Shown: one piece after another, positions 24,918 to 32,897 of the stretch
Numbering within the stretch: the first letter of the stretch is position 1
Layout of the letters: each line of letters starts with the position of its first letter
Source of the DNA: Mesorhizobium sp. B2-4-3
Lineage (GTDB): Bacteria > Pseudomonadota > Alphaproteobacteria > Rhizobiales > Rhizobiaceae
Length of the DNA: 64,000 bases
Assembly: GCF_006442815.1 (NCBI RefSeq)
Contig: NZ_VFVL01000005.1
Location: 205,806 to 269,805 of the forward strand
Direction: 5' to 3'
Program-made: the position numbers and the translations under genes
Notes under the pieces: generated by a model
Told to the model about the DNA's origin: nothing
Seen by the model: only the letters and a program-made list of their open reading frames with translations
Databases searched by the model: none

Positions 24918-25988
24918 CTACTTCAGCTCGTCGGCCTTGATGTAGCCGGAGTCGACGACCTGCGCCTGGTAGTTCGACTTGTCGACCTCATGCGGCGTCA
25001 ACAGGATCGAGGGAACGACCTTGACGTCGTTGTTGTAGGTCTTTTCGTCGAGGCCGTCCGGCTTGCCGCCGGAGAGCACCTTGTCGACCAGCTGCACGGT
25101 GGCCTTGGCAAGTTCGCGGGTGTCCTTGAACACGGTTGAATACTGCTCGCCCGAGATGATCAGCTTGACCGAGGCGGTCTCGGCGTCCTGGCCGGTCACG
25201 ATCGGCCATGGCTGCGCATCCGTGCCGTAGCCGACGGCGCGCAGCGAGGCAGTGATGCCGCGCGACAGGCCGTCATAGGGCGACAGAACGCCGTCGACGC
25301 GGCTGCCGTCCGAATAGTTGGCCGAAAGCAGGTTGTCCATGCGCGCCTGGGCGGTGGCGGCGAGCCAGCGCAGCGTGCCGACCTTGTCCATGCCCGTCTG
25401 GCCGGACTTGATCTTGATCGAGCCGTCATCGATCAGCGGCTGCAGGACCGACATGGCGCCGTTGTAGAAGAAGAAGGCGTTGTTGTCGTCCGGCGAGCCG
25501 CCGAACAGCTCGACGTTCCACGGCTTGGTGTTCGGGAAACGCTCCTTGAGGCCCTTGACCAGCGAGTTCGCCTGGATGACGCCGACGCCGAAATTGTCGA
25601 ACGTGGTGTAGTAGTCGACATTGCCCGTCTTCTTGATCAGGCGGTCGTAGGCGACGACGACGACGCCCGCGTCATTGGCCTTCTGCAGCGCGTCGGCCAT
25701 GGTGGTGCCGTCGATCGAAGCGATGATCAGCGCCTTCGGGCCCTTGGTGATTTCGTTTTCCAGCTGGCTGAGCTGGTTCGGGATGTCGTCCTGCGCATAC
25801 TGCAGGTCGACGGTGTAGCCGAGCGCTTCGAGCTGGGACTTGACGGCGTCGCCGTCGTTGATCCAGCGCTGCGAGGTCTTGGTCGGCATCAGCACGCCGA
25901 CGAGACCCTTGTCGGCGGCATGCGCCGAATAGGTCATGGCGGCGATGCCAAGGGCCGCGACGGCGGCCAGCGTCTTGATGATCTTCAC
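24918..25988 (-). CDS. chvE: Sugar-binding protein ChvE
   Basis: A 356-residue periplasmic binding protein for monosaccharides (galactose, glucose, arabinose, xylose in agrobacteria). The GTG start at 25988 has GGGAGAG upstream and begins a signal peptide ([23 protein letters not shown]); the frame continues further upstream but that extension is not protein-like. The mature N-terminus [21 protein letters not shown] and the AYDRLI and [29 protein letters not shown] segments match ChvE/XylF. In agrobacteria ChvE also presents sugars to the VirA sensor; here only the transport and chemotaxis roles can be inferred. It is first in the ggu operon. Confidence 0.93.
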   Translation of the reverse strand: MKIIKTLAAVAALGIAAMTYSAHAADKGLVGVLMPTKTSQRWINDGDAVKSQLEALGYTVDLQYAQDDIPNQLSQLENEITKGPKALIIASIDGTTMADALQKANDAGVVVVAYDRLIKKTGNVDYYTTFDNFGVGVIQANSLVKGLKERFPNTKPWNVELFGGSPDDNNAFFFYNGAMSVLQPLIDDGSIKIKSGQTGMDKVGTLRWLAATAQARMDNLLSANYSDGSRVDGVLSPYDGLSRGITASLRAVGYGTDAQPWPIVTGQDAETASVKLIISGEQYSTVFKDTRELAKATVQLVDKVLSGGKPDGLDEKTYNNDVKVVPSILLTPHEVDKSNYQAQVVDSGYIKADELK

Positions 25989-26184
25989 GATTACTCTCCC
26001 TGGTTGATGGACGCGACACCTCGGGGCTTCGCGGGCCGCGCAACCGAACAGCTGCGCTGGCGCGCCACTGTCGGCTTTATCGATCTCCGGTATCCTCCCA
26101 ATCGGCCCCGCGGCGCAGTTTAAATCGATACGAATTTGCTCGTTGCCGACCGTTGCGCCTCGGAACGCGCGAAGGGTGGGTCCC

Positions 26185-26202
26185 TTTGACATAACTGTCA
26201 AA
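26185..26202. promoter_or_regulatory. Candidate GbpR operator between gbpR and chvE
   Basis: TTTGACA (26185-26191), TAAC, TGTCAAA (26196-26202) is a perfect dyad in the divergent gbpR/chvE gap. Its size and TGACA arms suit a LysR-type site, and the left TTTGACA also resembles a -35 element. GbpR-type regulators activate or repress chvE by sugar. No other strong dyad is seen in the 293-base gap. Confidence 0.5.
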
Positions 26203-26281
26203 TGCGATCTTTGCTTGTTGCTATATCGAAACCGGTATGGCTTAAGGAGCTGATAGAAACCCGGATAAGAGCCCGAAAATC

Positions 26282-27271
26282 ATGGCGGCGTTGCGAGATC
26301 CCGATGCGATTTCAGGGAGTTACGAGAGGTTGCCGGGAGATGGCGAGACGCTGCTGCGCAGCGGCCTCAGTCTTCGCCATATGCGCATGATCGCCGCCCT
26401 GGACGATCACGGACGGGTGAGCGCTGCCGCCCAGGTCATGAATATCTCCCAGCCGGCCGCCTCGCGCATGATCGCCGAGATGGAGGCGGTGCTCGACGTG
26501 AAGTTGTGCGAACGGCTGCCGCGCGGCGTGACGCTGACCCCTTACGGCCAGGCGCTCGCCCGCCGTGCCCGCTCCATTTTGCTCGAGATGCGGGAGGCCG
26601 ACCGAGAGATTTCCGAGCTCAAGGCCGGCAAGGGCGGCTCGGTCTTCCTCGGCGCGGTGACGGCGCCGGCGATCGAATTGGCCGTGCCGGCGATCCGTGA
26701 GATCCGCCGTATCTATCCGCGCATCGAGATCACTATGCAGGTCGAGACCTCGAACGTGCTTGCCCGCGAGCTGATCGCGTCGCGTCACGACTTCATCATC
26801 GCCCGCATCCCCGACGACCTCAATCCGCGGCTCTTCGAATCGCGCGTCATCGGCGTCGAGAAGGCCTGCCTCATCGTGCGCCGCGGCCATCCCTTGGCGA
26901 GCGGCCGGATGGTGCGGCTGGAGGAGACGGCGGGCTATGACTGGGTGTTCCAGTCCGGCGGCTCGCCGCTGCGCCAGGCGATGGAAAGCAACTTTTTGAA
27001 TCGCGACATTCCGCTGCCCGACCGCATCCTCAACACCTCTTCGCTGCTGCTCACCTTGGTGATGGTGGCGCAGTCCGACGCCATCGCGCCGGTCTCGATC
27101 CAGGTCGCCAAGTTTATTCAAGGCGGCGATGGGCTGGCCGGTGCCATCGACGTCGTGCAGACCGAATTCGATATCGAGGTCCGGCCCTACAGCCTGATCA
27201 CGGTCAAGAACCGCGTGCTCTCGCCCGCCGCGAAAATGTTGCACGACTTCATCTTACGCGAAGTGGGGTAA
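26282..27271 (+). CDS. gbpR: LysR-family regulator of the galactose-binding-protein operon (GbpR)
   Basis: A 329-residue LysR-type regulator. The N-terminal HTH is LSLRHMRMIAALDDHGRVSAAAQVMNISQPAASRMIAEMEAVLDVKLCERLPRGVTLT (residues ~30-90, in segments), preceded by an N-terminal extension typical of GbpR. The effector domain follows. It is divergent from chvE-gguABC, the arrangement known in Agrobacterium, where GbpR controls chvE in response to sugars. Confidence 0.9.
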   Translation: MAALRDPDAISGSYERLPGDGETLLRSGLSLRHMRMIAALDDHGRVSAAAQVMNISQPAASRMIAEMEAVLDVKLCERLPRGVTLTPYGQALARRARSILLEMREADREISELKAGKGGSVFLGAVTAPAIELAVPAIREIRRIYPRIEITMQVETSNVLARELIASRHDFIIARIPDDLNPRLFESRVIGVEKACLIVRRGHPLASGRMVRLEETAGYDWVFQSGGSPLRQAMESNFLNRDIPLPDRILNTSSLLLTLVMVAQSDAIAPVSIQVAKFIQGGDGLAGAIDVVQTEFDIEVRPYSLITVKNRVLSPAAKMLHDFILREVG

Positions 27272-27375
27272 TGGAACGAGAATGCTACTTGCACGTTCAA
27301 ACCGATCGGTCGCTCGCTGGAGCCCGTTGCGGGTGAGGGAAGAGCTGCCGATGCTCAACAGCTCGGGAGGTTTTT

Positions 27376-27726
27376 ATGGAACGTCGATTGTTTCTGACTG
27401 GAATGCTTGGCGTTGCTGGGGCGGCGGCACTGGCAAGCTTGGCCGGACCCAGCAAGGCCGTTGCCGGTATTCCTGCCGGCAACGGAATTCTGGACGAGCT
27501 TGACAAGCCGGATATGGCTGTGTTCGAGGGGGATGACGACCAGGCCGAGGTGGAGCTGGTTTCCCATCGCCGCCACCATCATGGAGGTTACGGAGATTGG
27601 CGCTGGCGCCACCGCCGGCGTCGCCGTCGGCGCGGCTGGAGGCACATCTGCCGCCGCTACTGGCGTCATGGCCGTTGGCGTCGCCGCTGCCGGCGCGAGC
27701 GCTTCTGGATCAATATCTGGCTGTAA
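27376..27726 (+). CDS. Small exported protein with an Arg/His/Trp-rich protamine-like tail
   Basis: 116 residues. The ATG at 27376 has GGGAGG upstream. Residues 1-30 (MERRLFLTGMLGVAGAAALA) look like a Tat-type or Sec signal. An acidic stretch (LDELDKPDMAVFEGDDDQAEVE) is followed by an extremely basic tail (HRRHHHGGYGDWRWRHRRRR and similar to the end) with many Arg, His and Trp. Similar short proteins are often annotated as protamine-like in mesorhizobia and their role is unknown. A second forward frame overlaps but is Ala-rich without a ribosome site, so it is treated as a shadow. Confidence 0.6.
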   Translation: MERRLFLTGMLGVAGAAALASLAGPSKAVAGIPAGNGILDELDKPDMAVFEGDDDQAEVELVSHRRHHHGGYGDWRWRHRRRRRRRGWRHICRRYWRHGRWRRRCRRERFWINIWL

Positions 27727-27764
27727 GGCTTGCAGTCGCAATGTCCTTCACAGGATAGGCTTTC

Positions 27765-27797
27765 GGTTGGGTCTTGCGCGTTGCGCAAGACCCAACC
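27765..27797. terminator. Perfect 15-base-arm hairpin between convergent genes
   Basis: GGTTGGGTCTTGCGC (27765-27779) and GCGCAAGACCCAACC (27783-27797) pair perfectly around GTT. It lies after the protamine-like gene and before the end of the convergent glycosyltransferase-like gene. There is no T run, but its position suits a bidirectional terminator. Confidence 0.55.
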
Positions 27798-27890
27798 TCT
27801 GCGGTCAAGGTCGGTCTTCCGACAATGTCAGCAGGCGCTGCGGCGTGACCGCCCGATGGCGGAACCCCGACTATGCCTTGAGCAGGTAGG

Positions 27891-28775
27891 TTATACCGTC
27901 AAATTTCTTAGCGTTTCGAGCGTGCCGCTTCGCTTCAGCCCAAGCAGATATTGCCGGCGGGCCGATTCCATGTGGATGGTGGTCGAATAGCGGCTTTCGT
28001 GAAGCCAATTGTCGATGCGTTCGAAAAGGGCATCGTCGATGGTCACATCGTTCGCAATGGGCAATTGCTCGTGACTGGCTGCGCACACGTCAACGTCATT
28101 GAGATATTGATAGAGCCGTCCCCAATTCAAGCCGCCCGTGTCGAAACCATCGAGCCAGTCCTTGCCAAAATTGAGCCGGTCAGTCGGCAGCTTGCCGAGA
28201 TGGAAAAAGGCGAAGCCAGGCCATAGATACCAGCGTCCGCCCGGAGCCGTTCTAACTGCTCCAGCCACGGTGGCTAGTTCCAGCAGGCGGAAAGGGTCAG
28301 CCTTTTCGGTTGGAAATATATCATGATCGAGGAACCCGACCATCGAAGGGCTGTTTGCCAGAACGACGTTTGCCCAGACCCAATTGAGGGCGAAGCCATG
28401 CGATTTGCTTCCGTCGGCCCTGCGGCCGACCCACGGATTGGCCGGAAGCGGGATGTAGGCGAGGCCGGCTGACGCGCAGATATCGCGGATGGCCGTTCTC
28501 GCGGACAGATTGCTTGAATTGTCGGCGATAACGTGGATAGCGCCGGGAACATTTTTAGCGACAAGCTTAGTCTGCCAGTCGATAACCTCGGCGTCGTTAA
28601 AACTGATCGTGATGAGAACGTTCCGGCCGCGCATGGCGGGGAGAGATATCGGATTGGCATTGCTGGCCAGCGCGATACACTCTCGAGCTTGGTAGCGGGC
28701 ATGGTTCTTGCGGTCGACCAAGGGTCGTAGTCTGAACCATTCGCGGACAGTATATTTCGACAGGGCGCGCGGCAT
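27891..28775 (-). CDS. Putative glycosyltransferase-like protein (low-GC gene)
   Basis: About 294 residues from the ATG at 28775; a TTG at 28820 would add 15 residues. I do not recognise the family with certainty. NVLITISFNDAEVIDWQTKLV...GAIHVIADNSS near residues 50-85 and PSMVGFLDHDIFPTEK with a DHD metal-like triad near 145 suggest a GT-A nucleotide-sugar fold. WYLWPGFAFFHLGKLP is Trp/Phe rich. No membrane segments are seen. Base composition is near 50% GC over the stretches I counted, far below neighbours, which suggests recent transfer. No surface-polysaccharide cluster is adjacent. Confidence 0.55.
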   Translation of the reverse strand: MPRALSKYTVREWFRLRPLVDRKNHARYQARECIALASNANPISLPAMRGRNVLITISFNDAEVIDWQTKLVAKNVPGAIHVIADNSSNLSARTAIRDICASAGLAYIPLPANPWVGRRADGSKSHGFALNWVWANVVLANSPSMVGFLDHDIFPTEKADPFRLLELATVAGAVRTAPGGRWYLWPGFAFFHLGKLPTDRLNFGKDWLDGFDTGGLNWGRLYQYLNDVDVCAASHEQLPIANDVTIDDALFERIDNWLHESRYSTTIHMESARRQYLLGLKRSGTLETLRNLTV

Positions 28776-28901
28776 GCTTCGCTTTTTATACTTCCGCGCA
28801 ACAATCGCAAGCTGCTCCAAATCGGCTCAGAATTTCGCTGCAAACGGCACTTGGCATTTTGGCCAATATGTCGGCTGCACGCCGGCATGGTATACGTCCA
28901 T

Positions 28902-29882
28902 ATGCATATTTCGTCCTTGTCGAACGATGTGCCAGACCGGCCCAGCCTCGGGGCTGGGTCAGCTCTTCCAATCTCACGACGGGCTGCGCTGATCGGCGGA
29001 TTCTGCCTGTGCTGCCTGCCGAGCAGCATTGCTGCCGCGACCATGACGGAGGTGGGGCCGGGCATTTTCATTCGCGCGGCTCCGCACGAGGAAGCTGCAG
29101 TCGCCAACCACGGAGGCATCGCCAATATCGGCTTCATCGTCGGGCGCGATAGCGTGCTGGTCACCGATTCCGGCGGCAGCCTCACGGATGGCGAGTGGCT
29201 GAGGGCCGAGATCAGGAAGCGGACGGACAAGCCCATCCGCCATGTTCTGATCACCCATGTTCACCCGGATCATTCTTTCGGCGCGGCGGCCTTCGCCGAG
29301 GATCGGCCGGCCTTTGTCGGACACCACGCACTGCGGTCGGCGTTGGAGGCGCGCGGCGAATTCTACCAGGAGCGGCTCGCGGAGATCCTCGGCGCCGAGG
29401 GCGCTGGCAGTGTCGTCTATCCCACCCAAGAGGTGAAGGACGGCGCGGAAATCGACTTGGGAGGCCGCATTGTCCGGCTGAGCGCGCACGCGACGGCCCA
29501 TACGGATTGCGATCTGTCGATGCTGGATGTCGAGACCGGGTTGCTCTTCCCGGCCGACCTGCTTTTCGTAAACCGGGTTCCTTCGCTTGACGGCAGCTTG
29601 CCGGGCTGGCTCGCCGAACTCGACAAGCTCAAAGCGCTCGGCGCGTCTCGGGCCGTGCCTGGCCACGGCCCGCCGATCGTGGATGTGGCTCCCGCCATGG
29701 CTGACCTGACGCGTTACTTGTCGACCTTGCGCGACGGCACGCGCAGGGCGATAGCCTCGGGCGTTTCGATCGAGGATGCCGCCCGCTCTGTTGCTCAATC
29801 GGAGCGGAATCGCTGGGTGTTGTTCGACGACTATAACGAACGCAATGTCATCCAGGCTTACAAGGAGCTTGAGTGGGAGTAG
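28902..29882 (+). CDS. Exported MBL-fold hydrolase of the quinoprotein relay type
   Basis: About 326 residues from the ATG at 28902; upstream in-frame starts are less likely. A Tat-like signal (SRRAALIGGFCLCCLPSSIAAA) leads to a metallo-beta-lactamase domain with the zinc motif THVHPDHSFGAAA (~residue 118), a distal ATAHTDCD histidine/aspartate pair and VPGHGPP. This fits the quinoprotein relay system zinc metallohydrolase group found next to PQQ-dependent dehydrogenases. It is followed 18 bases later by the SoxYZ-like gene and then the CxxCW gene. The substrate is unknown. Confidence 0.8.
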   Translation: MHISSLSNDVPDRPSLGAGSALPISRRAALIGGFCLCCLPSSIAAATMTEVGPGIFIRAAPHEEAAVANHGGIANIGFIVGRDSVLVTDSGGSLTDGEWLRAEIRKRTDKPIRHVLITHVHPDHSFGAAAFAEDRPAFVGHHALRSALEARGEFYQERLAEILGAEGAGSVVYPTQEVKDGAEIDLGGRIVRLSAHATAHTDCDLSMLDVETGLLFPADLLFVNRVPSLDGSLPGWLAELDKLKALGASRAVPGHGPPIVDVAPAMADLTRYLSTLRDGTRRAIASGVSIEDAARSVAQSERNRWVLFDDYNERNVIQAYKELEWE

Positions 29883-29900
29883 TCCGACGAGGAGGAGACC

Positions 29901-30716
29901 ATGAAGATTCTGCCGCTTGCCCTATGCCTCGCCGTCCTTGCCGCGGCGCCGGTCGCCGGAGCTTTGGCCTCGGAGCCGGCCAACACGGAGCCTGAGCGGC
30001 AGGAACGCTGGAACCAGATCGCCCAGTATCTGTTCGGCGACCGCAAGGTCGAGCCCACCGAAACGCTGATCAAGCTCGACGCGCCCAAGCGCGCGCAGGA
30101 TGCCGCGCTCGTACCGATCACGCTGACGATGCCCGAAAAGGACGAGATCAAGTCGGTCTATCTGGTCATCGACGACAACCCGGCGCCTTTCGCAGCCAAA
30201 TTCACCTTCGGTCCTGCGGCCGATGCCGGATCGGTGCAGCTGCGCGTGAGGGTCGACACCTACACGAATGTTCATGCTGTGGCGGAGACCAAGGACGGCA
30301 AGCTCTTCGAGACGGCCGCCTTCGTCAAGGCCTCCGGCGGCTGCTCGGCGCCGGTTGCGGCGAGCGACGCCAAGGCCATGGAGGGCATGGGCCAGATGCG
30401 GATGAAATTCGTCGAGGGGGCTGCGGCCGGCAAGCCGGTGGAGGCGACGCTGATGATCCGTCATCCCAATTTCAACGGCATGCAGAAGAACCCGATAACG
30501 CAATACTTCACGCCGCCGCGCTACATCAACAAGATGTCCGTGTCCTCCGGGGATGCCAAGGTGTTCGACCTCGAAGCCGATATCTCGCTCTCCACCAATC
30601 CAGTCATCACTTTCTCCTTCGTCCCGAACGGGAGAGAGCCGCTGAAGGTCGTTGCTTCCGACACCAAGGATGGCCATTGGGAGCAGGGCTTCGACATTCC
30701 GGCTGCGATGAACTGA
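29901..30716 (+). CDS. Quinoprotein-associated fused SoxYZ-like carrier protein
   Basis: 271 residues with a signal peptide (MKILPLALCLAVLAAAPVAG); the ATG at 29901 follows GAGGAGGAGA. The N-terminal half resembles SoxY (VPITLTMPEKDEIKSVYLVIDDNPAPFAAKF...SGGCSAPVA, where the cysteine-bearing GGC motif is internal) and the C-terminal half SoxZ (ATLMIRHPNFNGMQKNPITQYFTPPRYINKMSV, FSFVPNG). Such fusions accompany PQQ-dependent oxidation genes rather than thiosulfate oxidation. It sits between the MBL hydrolase and the CxxCW protein in one operon. Confidence 0.85.
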   Translation: MKILPLALCLAVLAAAPVAGALASEPANTEPERQERWNQIAQYLFGDRKVEPTETLIKLDAPKRAQDAALVPITLTMPEKDEIKSVYLVIDDNPAPFAAKFTFGPAADAGSVQLRVRVDTYTNVHAVAETKDGKLFETAAFVKASGGCSAPVAASDAKAMEGMGQMRMKFVEGAAAGKPVEATLMIRHPNFNGMQKNPITQYFTPPRYINKMSVSSGDAKVFDLEADISLSTNPVITFSFVPNGREPLKVVASDTKDGHWEQGFDIPAAMN

Positions 30717-30728
30717 TCGGGCCCGGCG

Positions 30729-31301
30729 ATGCGTTCCATTGTTGAAATTGCCAGGATTGCGGCCATCGTTGCCGCGGTGGCGCTCCTCCCGAACATGGCC
30801 TTTGCCGACCCTGTCCCCGAGCCCAGCGGCTTGTGGAGCGGGCCGATGCATGGCGAGACGCCGGCGGCGCTCTCAGGCGCAAGGGTGCTCGACCTCGCCG
30901 CCCTCGAGGCGCTGATGGCCGAGAAGCCGCTCCTGCTCGACGTCGGTCCGGCCGACAAGAAGCCGGACGATTTCCCCAAGGACGGGCTCTGGCTTCCAAC
31001 CCATCGTTCAATGCCTGGGGCGGTGTGGATGCCGGGCGCCGGAGCAGCCTCTCTCGAGGATGCGCAGGAGGAGGTGTTCTATCGCCGCATCGAGGCTCTG
31101 ACGCAGAAGGACAAGGCGAGGCCGATCGTGACCTTCTGCCGCCCGCAATGCTGGGGCAGTTGGAACGCAGGCAAGCGGCTGGTGATGAAAGGCTACACCA
31201 ATGTCGGCTGGTTCCCCGCCGGCATAGACGGCTGGCAGGAGAAGCACGAGACCGCCGTGGTCAAGCCGGAGGCAGGCTGGAGCGCAGCCGGGCCCAAATA
31301 A
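30729..31301 (+). CDS. PQQ-dependent catabolism-associated CxxCW-motif protein
   Basis: 190 residues with a signal peptide (IVEIARIAAIVAAVALLPNMAFA) and a rhodanese-like fold. The diagnostic motif is TFCRPQCWGSWNAGKRLVMKGYTNVGWFPAGIDGW near residues 135-170, with CRPQC followed by W. Members occur beside PQQ-dependent dehydrogenases and may handle periplasmic thiol or sulfur chemistry. It starts 12 bases after the SoxYZ-like gene. No dehydrogenase, cytochrome or pqq gene is adjacent. Confidence 0.85.
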   Translation: MRSIVEIARIAAIVAAVALLPNMAFADPVPEPSGLWSGPMHGETPAALSGARVLDLAALEALMAEKPLLLDVGPADKKPDDFPKDGLWLPTHRSMPGAVWMPGAGAASLEDAQEEVFYRRIEALTQKDKARPIVTFCRPQCWGSWNAGKRLVMKGYTNVGWFPAGIDGWQEKHETAVVKPEAGWSAAGPK

Positions 31302-31326
31302 GAGGCGCAAATCCTGTCCTGCAAGC

Positions 31327-31400
31327 TGGAGCGGGTAGCGGGAATCGAACCCGCGCGTTCAGCTTGGGAAGCTGACAGGCTACCATTACATCATACCCGC
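31327..31400 (-). tRNA. tRNA-Gly (anticodon CCC)
   Basis: On the minus strand the acceptor GCGGGTA (31400-31394) pairs with TACCCGC (31337-31331), followed by discriminator T and an encoded CCA. The anticodon arm TCAGC / GCTGA encloses the loop TTCCCAA, giving anticodon CCC. The T arm GCGGG-TTCGATT-CCCGC is canonical. The gene lies between the CxxCW gene and a DUF6460-type gene. No integrase or duplicated tRNA end is seen nearby. Confidence 0.95.
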
Positions 31401-31533
31401 GCGAGCCCTCGTTACCATGACGGCGGGGCCTCAAGCAATTGGCAAAGCGGAGCCGCGGCGGTACTGCTTGATGGTGGCCTGTCGAGTGCGTATTTCTGGT
31501 ATCGCTGCCGAATCGGGCGGCTCGAACCGGAGA

Positions 31534-31803
31534 ATGGCCTTGTCCGCACTGACGCGCTTTCTTGGCGACACGCCGCTCAGGGTGTTCCTGAAGCTGCTCG
31601 TGGTCTCCTTCCTCGTCGGCCTTGTCATGCATGCCTTCGGCTGGTCGCCGATGGATGTCTTCTATGGCATCCGTCAGTTCTTCGTCGATTTGTGGAATCT
31701 CGGCTTCCACGCCATCGACCGCTTCCTGGGCTATATCCTGCTCGGCGCCGCGATCGTGGTGCCGGTGTTCATCCTGCTCAGGATCGCCAACTACCGGAAA
31801 TAG
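31534..31803 (+). CDS. Small membrane protein, DUF6460-like
   Basis: 89 residues from the ATG at 31534, which has CGGAGA just upstream; earlier in-frame starts at 31417 and 31471 overlap the tRNA flank and look non-coding. Two hydrophobic segments are seen: FLKLLVVSFLVGLVMHAFGW (residues ~15-35) and FLGYILLGAAIVVPVFILLRI (~62-83). The spacing and WSPMDVFYGIRQFFVDLWNLGF match a short uncharacterised alphaproteobacterial inner-membrane family. Function unknown. Confidence 0.7.
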   Translation: MALSALTRFLGDTPLRVFLKLLVVSFLVGLVMHAFGWSPMDVFYGIRQFFVDLWNLGFHAIDRFLGYILLGAAIVVPVFILLRIANYRK

Positions 31804-31815
31804 CTCGGCGTGGCA

Positions 31816-32718
31816 TCACGCATATCGGGAGGCGACCTCGAACAGGATGGCGTGCCGCGCGGCCAGCGCCGGCACGTCGGTCGAATAACCGCCGCCGATG
31901 ACGCCGCACAGCGGCACGCCCTGCTCACGGAAATGGCCGATGACCGTGTCTTCGCGGGCGCTGAGGCCGTCGTCGCTCAGTGCCAGTCGGCCCAGCCTGT
32001 CCTCGGCATGGACATCCACGCCGGCATTGTAGAAGACGAGGTCCCAGCGCCTTTGCCTGGATAGGTCCGGCAGGATGGCGGCGAGCCGCTCGAGATAGGC
32101 ATCGTCGCCGGTGCCGTCCGGCAAGGCGACGTCGAGGTCTGAGGCGATCTTGAGCACCGGGTAGTTGCGCTCGCCATGCATGGAAAAGGTGAAGGCGCGA
32201 GGCTCATCCTTCAGGATGTCGGCGGTGCCATCGCCTTGATGCACGTCGAGATCGACGATCAGGACGTTCTCGACGGCGCCTTCGGCCAGCAGCGCCAGCG
32301 AGGCGACGGCGACATCGTTGAAGGTGCAAAAGCCGGCGCCTTGCGCGCGCCTGGCATGATGGCTGCCGCCCGCCGCGTTGCAGGCAATGCCGTGTTTTAG
32401 CGCCAGCCTGGCAGCCAGCACCGTGCCCGCGGTGGCGAGCTGCGCTCTCAGCGAAACGCGCGGACCGATCGGAAAGCCGATCTCGCGCTCTATCGTCTCC
32501 GGCACCTGGCAGGCGATCACCTGGTCGACATAGTCGGCCGCGTGCGCGAGCTTCAGCCGTGCGGCCGGCGCCGGTTCCGGCATCGATAGCGCGCCCGGTA
32601 CGGCCAGCCCGCGCATATGCAAGGCCTCCATCAAAAGCGGATATTTGCTCATCGGAAAGCGGTGATTGACGGCGAAGCCGGCGTCATAGTCGGGGTGATG
32701 GACGATCTGCAGCGGCAT
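31816..32718 (-). CDS. Histone deacetylase-family amidohydrolase
   Basis: A 300-residue class II HDAC-like zinc hydrolase, in bacteria usually acting on acetylated small amines or lysines. The motifs are seen in order: the tandem histidines in GGSHHARRAQGAGFCTFNDVAVA, the zinc ligands in IVDLDVHQGDGTADI and the later FYNAGVDVHAEDRLG. The length fits the single-domain enzymes. It is convergent with the DUF6460 gene, and an AAAAGCG-type palindrome separates it from the MATE gene. Substrate unknown; acetylpolyamines are one possibility. Confidence 0.9.
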   Translation of the reverse strand: MPLQIVHHPDYDAGFAVNHRFPMSKYPLLMEALHMRGLAVPGALSMPEPAPAARLKLAHAADYVDQVIACQVPETIEREIGFPIGPRVSLRAQLATAGTVLAARLALKHGIACNAAGGSHHARRAQGAGFCTFNDVAVASLALLAEGAVENVLIVDLDVHQGDGTADILKDEPRAFTFSMHGERNYPVLKIASDLDVALPDGTGDDAYLERLAAILPDLSRQRRWDLVFYNAGVDVHAEDRLGRLALSDDGLSAREDTVIGHFREQGVPLCGVIGGGYSTDVPALAARHAILFEVASRYA

Positions 32719-32745
32719 GGGTCGGGAGGCCTGCGCCAGCTCTCA

Positions 32746-32788
32746 GCATTCCAGGAAAAGCGTGAGACGGTTTTCCGTCTGGAATTGC
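32746..32788. repeat. AAAAGTG-core-type palindromic element (copy C)
   Basis: GCATTCC (32746-32752) and GGAATTGC (32781-32788) are outer arms, and AGGAAAAGCGTG with GGTTTTCC form the inner stem. It matches copy A closely but has an outer-arm mismatch and lacks the GTGAAACGG tail. It lies in the HDAC/MATE divergent gap. Confidence 0.7.
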
Positions 32789-32897
32789 GCAAGGCCAGCA
32801 GAAAATTCGGTTGGCAGTTCGGCGGATGGTGGTTGCGTGACGCCGGCAAACTGGGGCACATCGGGTTCTCGATCAAGCCGCAATCAGCCAGGCAGCA

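Noticed and set aside
27407..27889. An overlapping forward frame in the protamine-like gene as the true product
   Set aside because: It has no Shine-Dalgarno, starts inside the signal sequence of the other frame, and runs on through the perfect terminator-like hairpin.
31327..31400. tRNA-Gly as the attachment site of an integrated element
   Set aside because: No integrase, no direct repeat of the tRNA 3' end and no mobile-element genes are present nearby.
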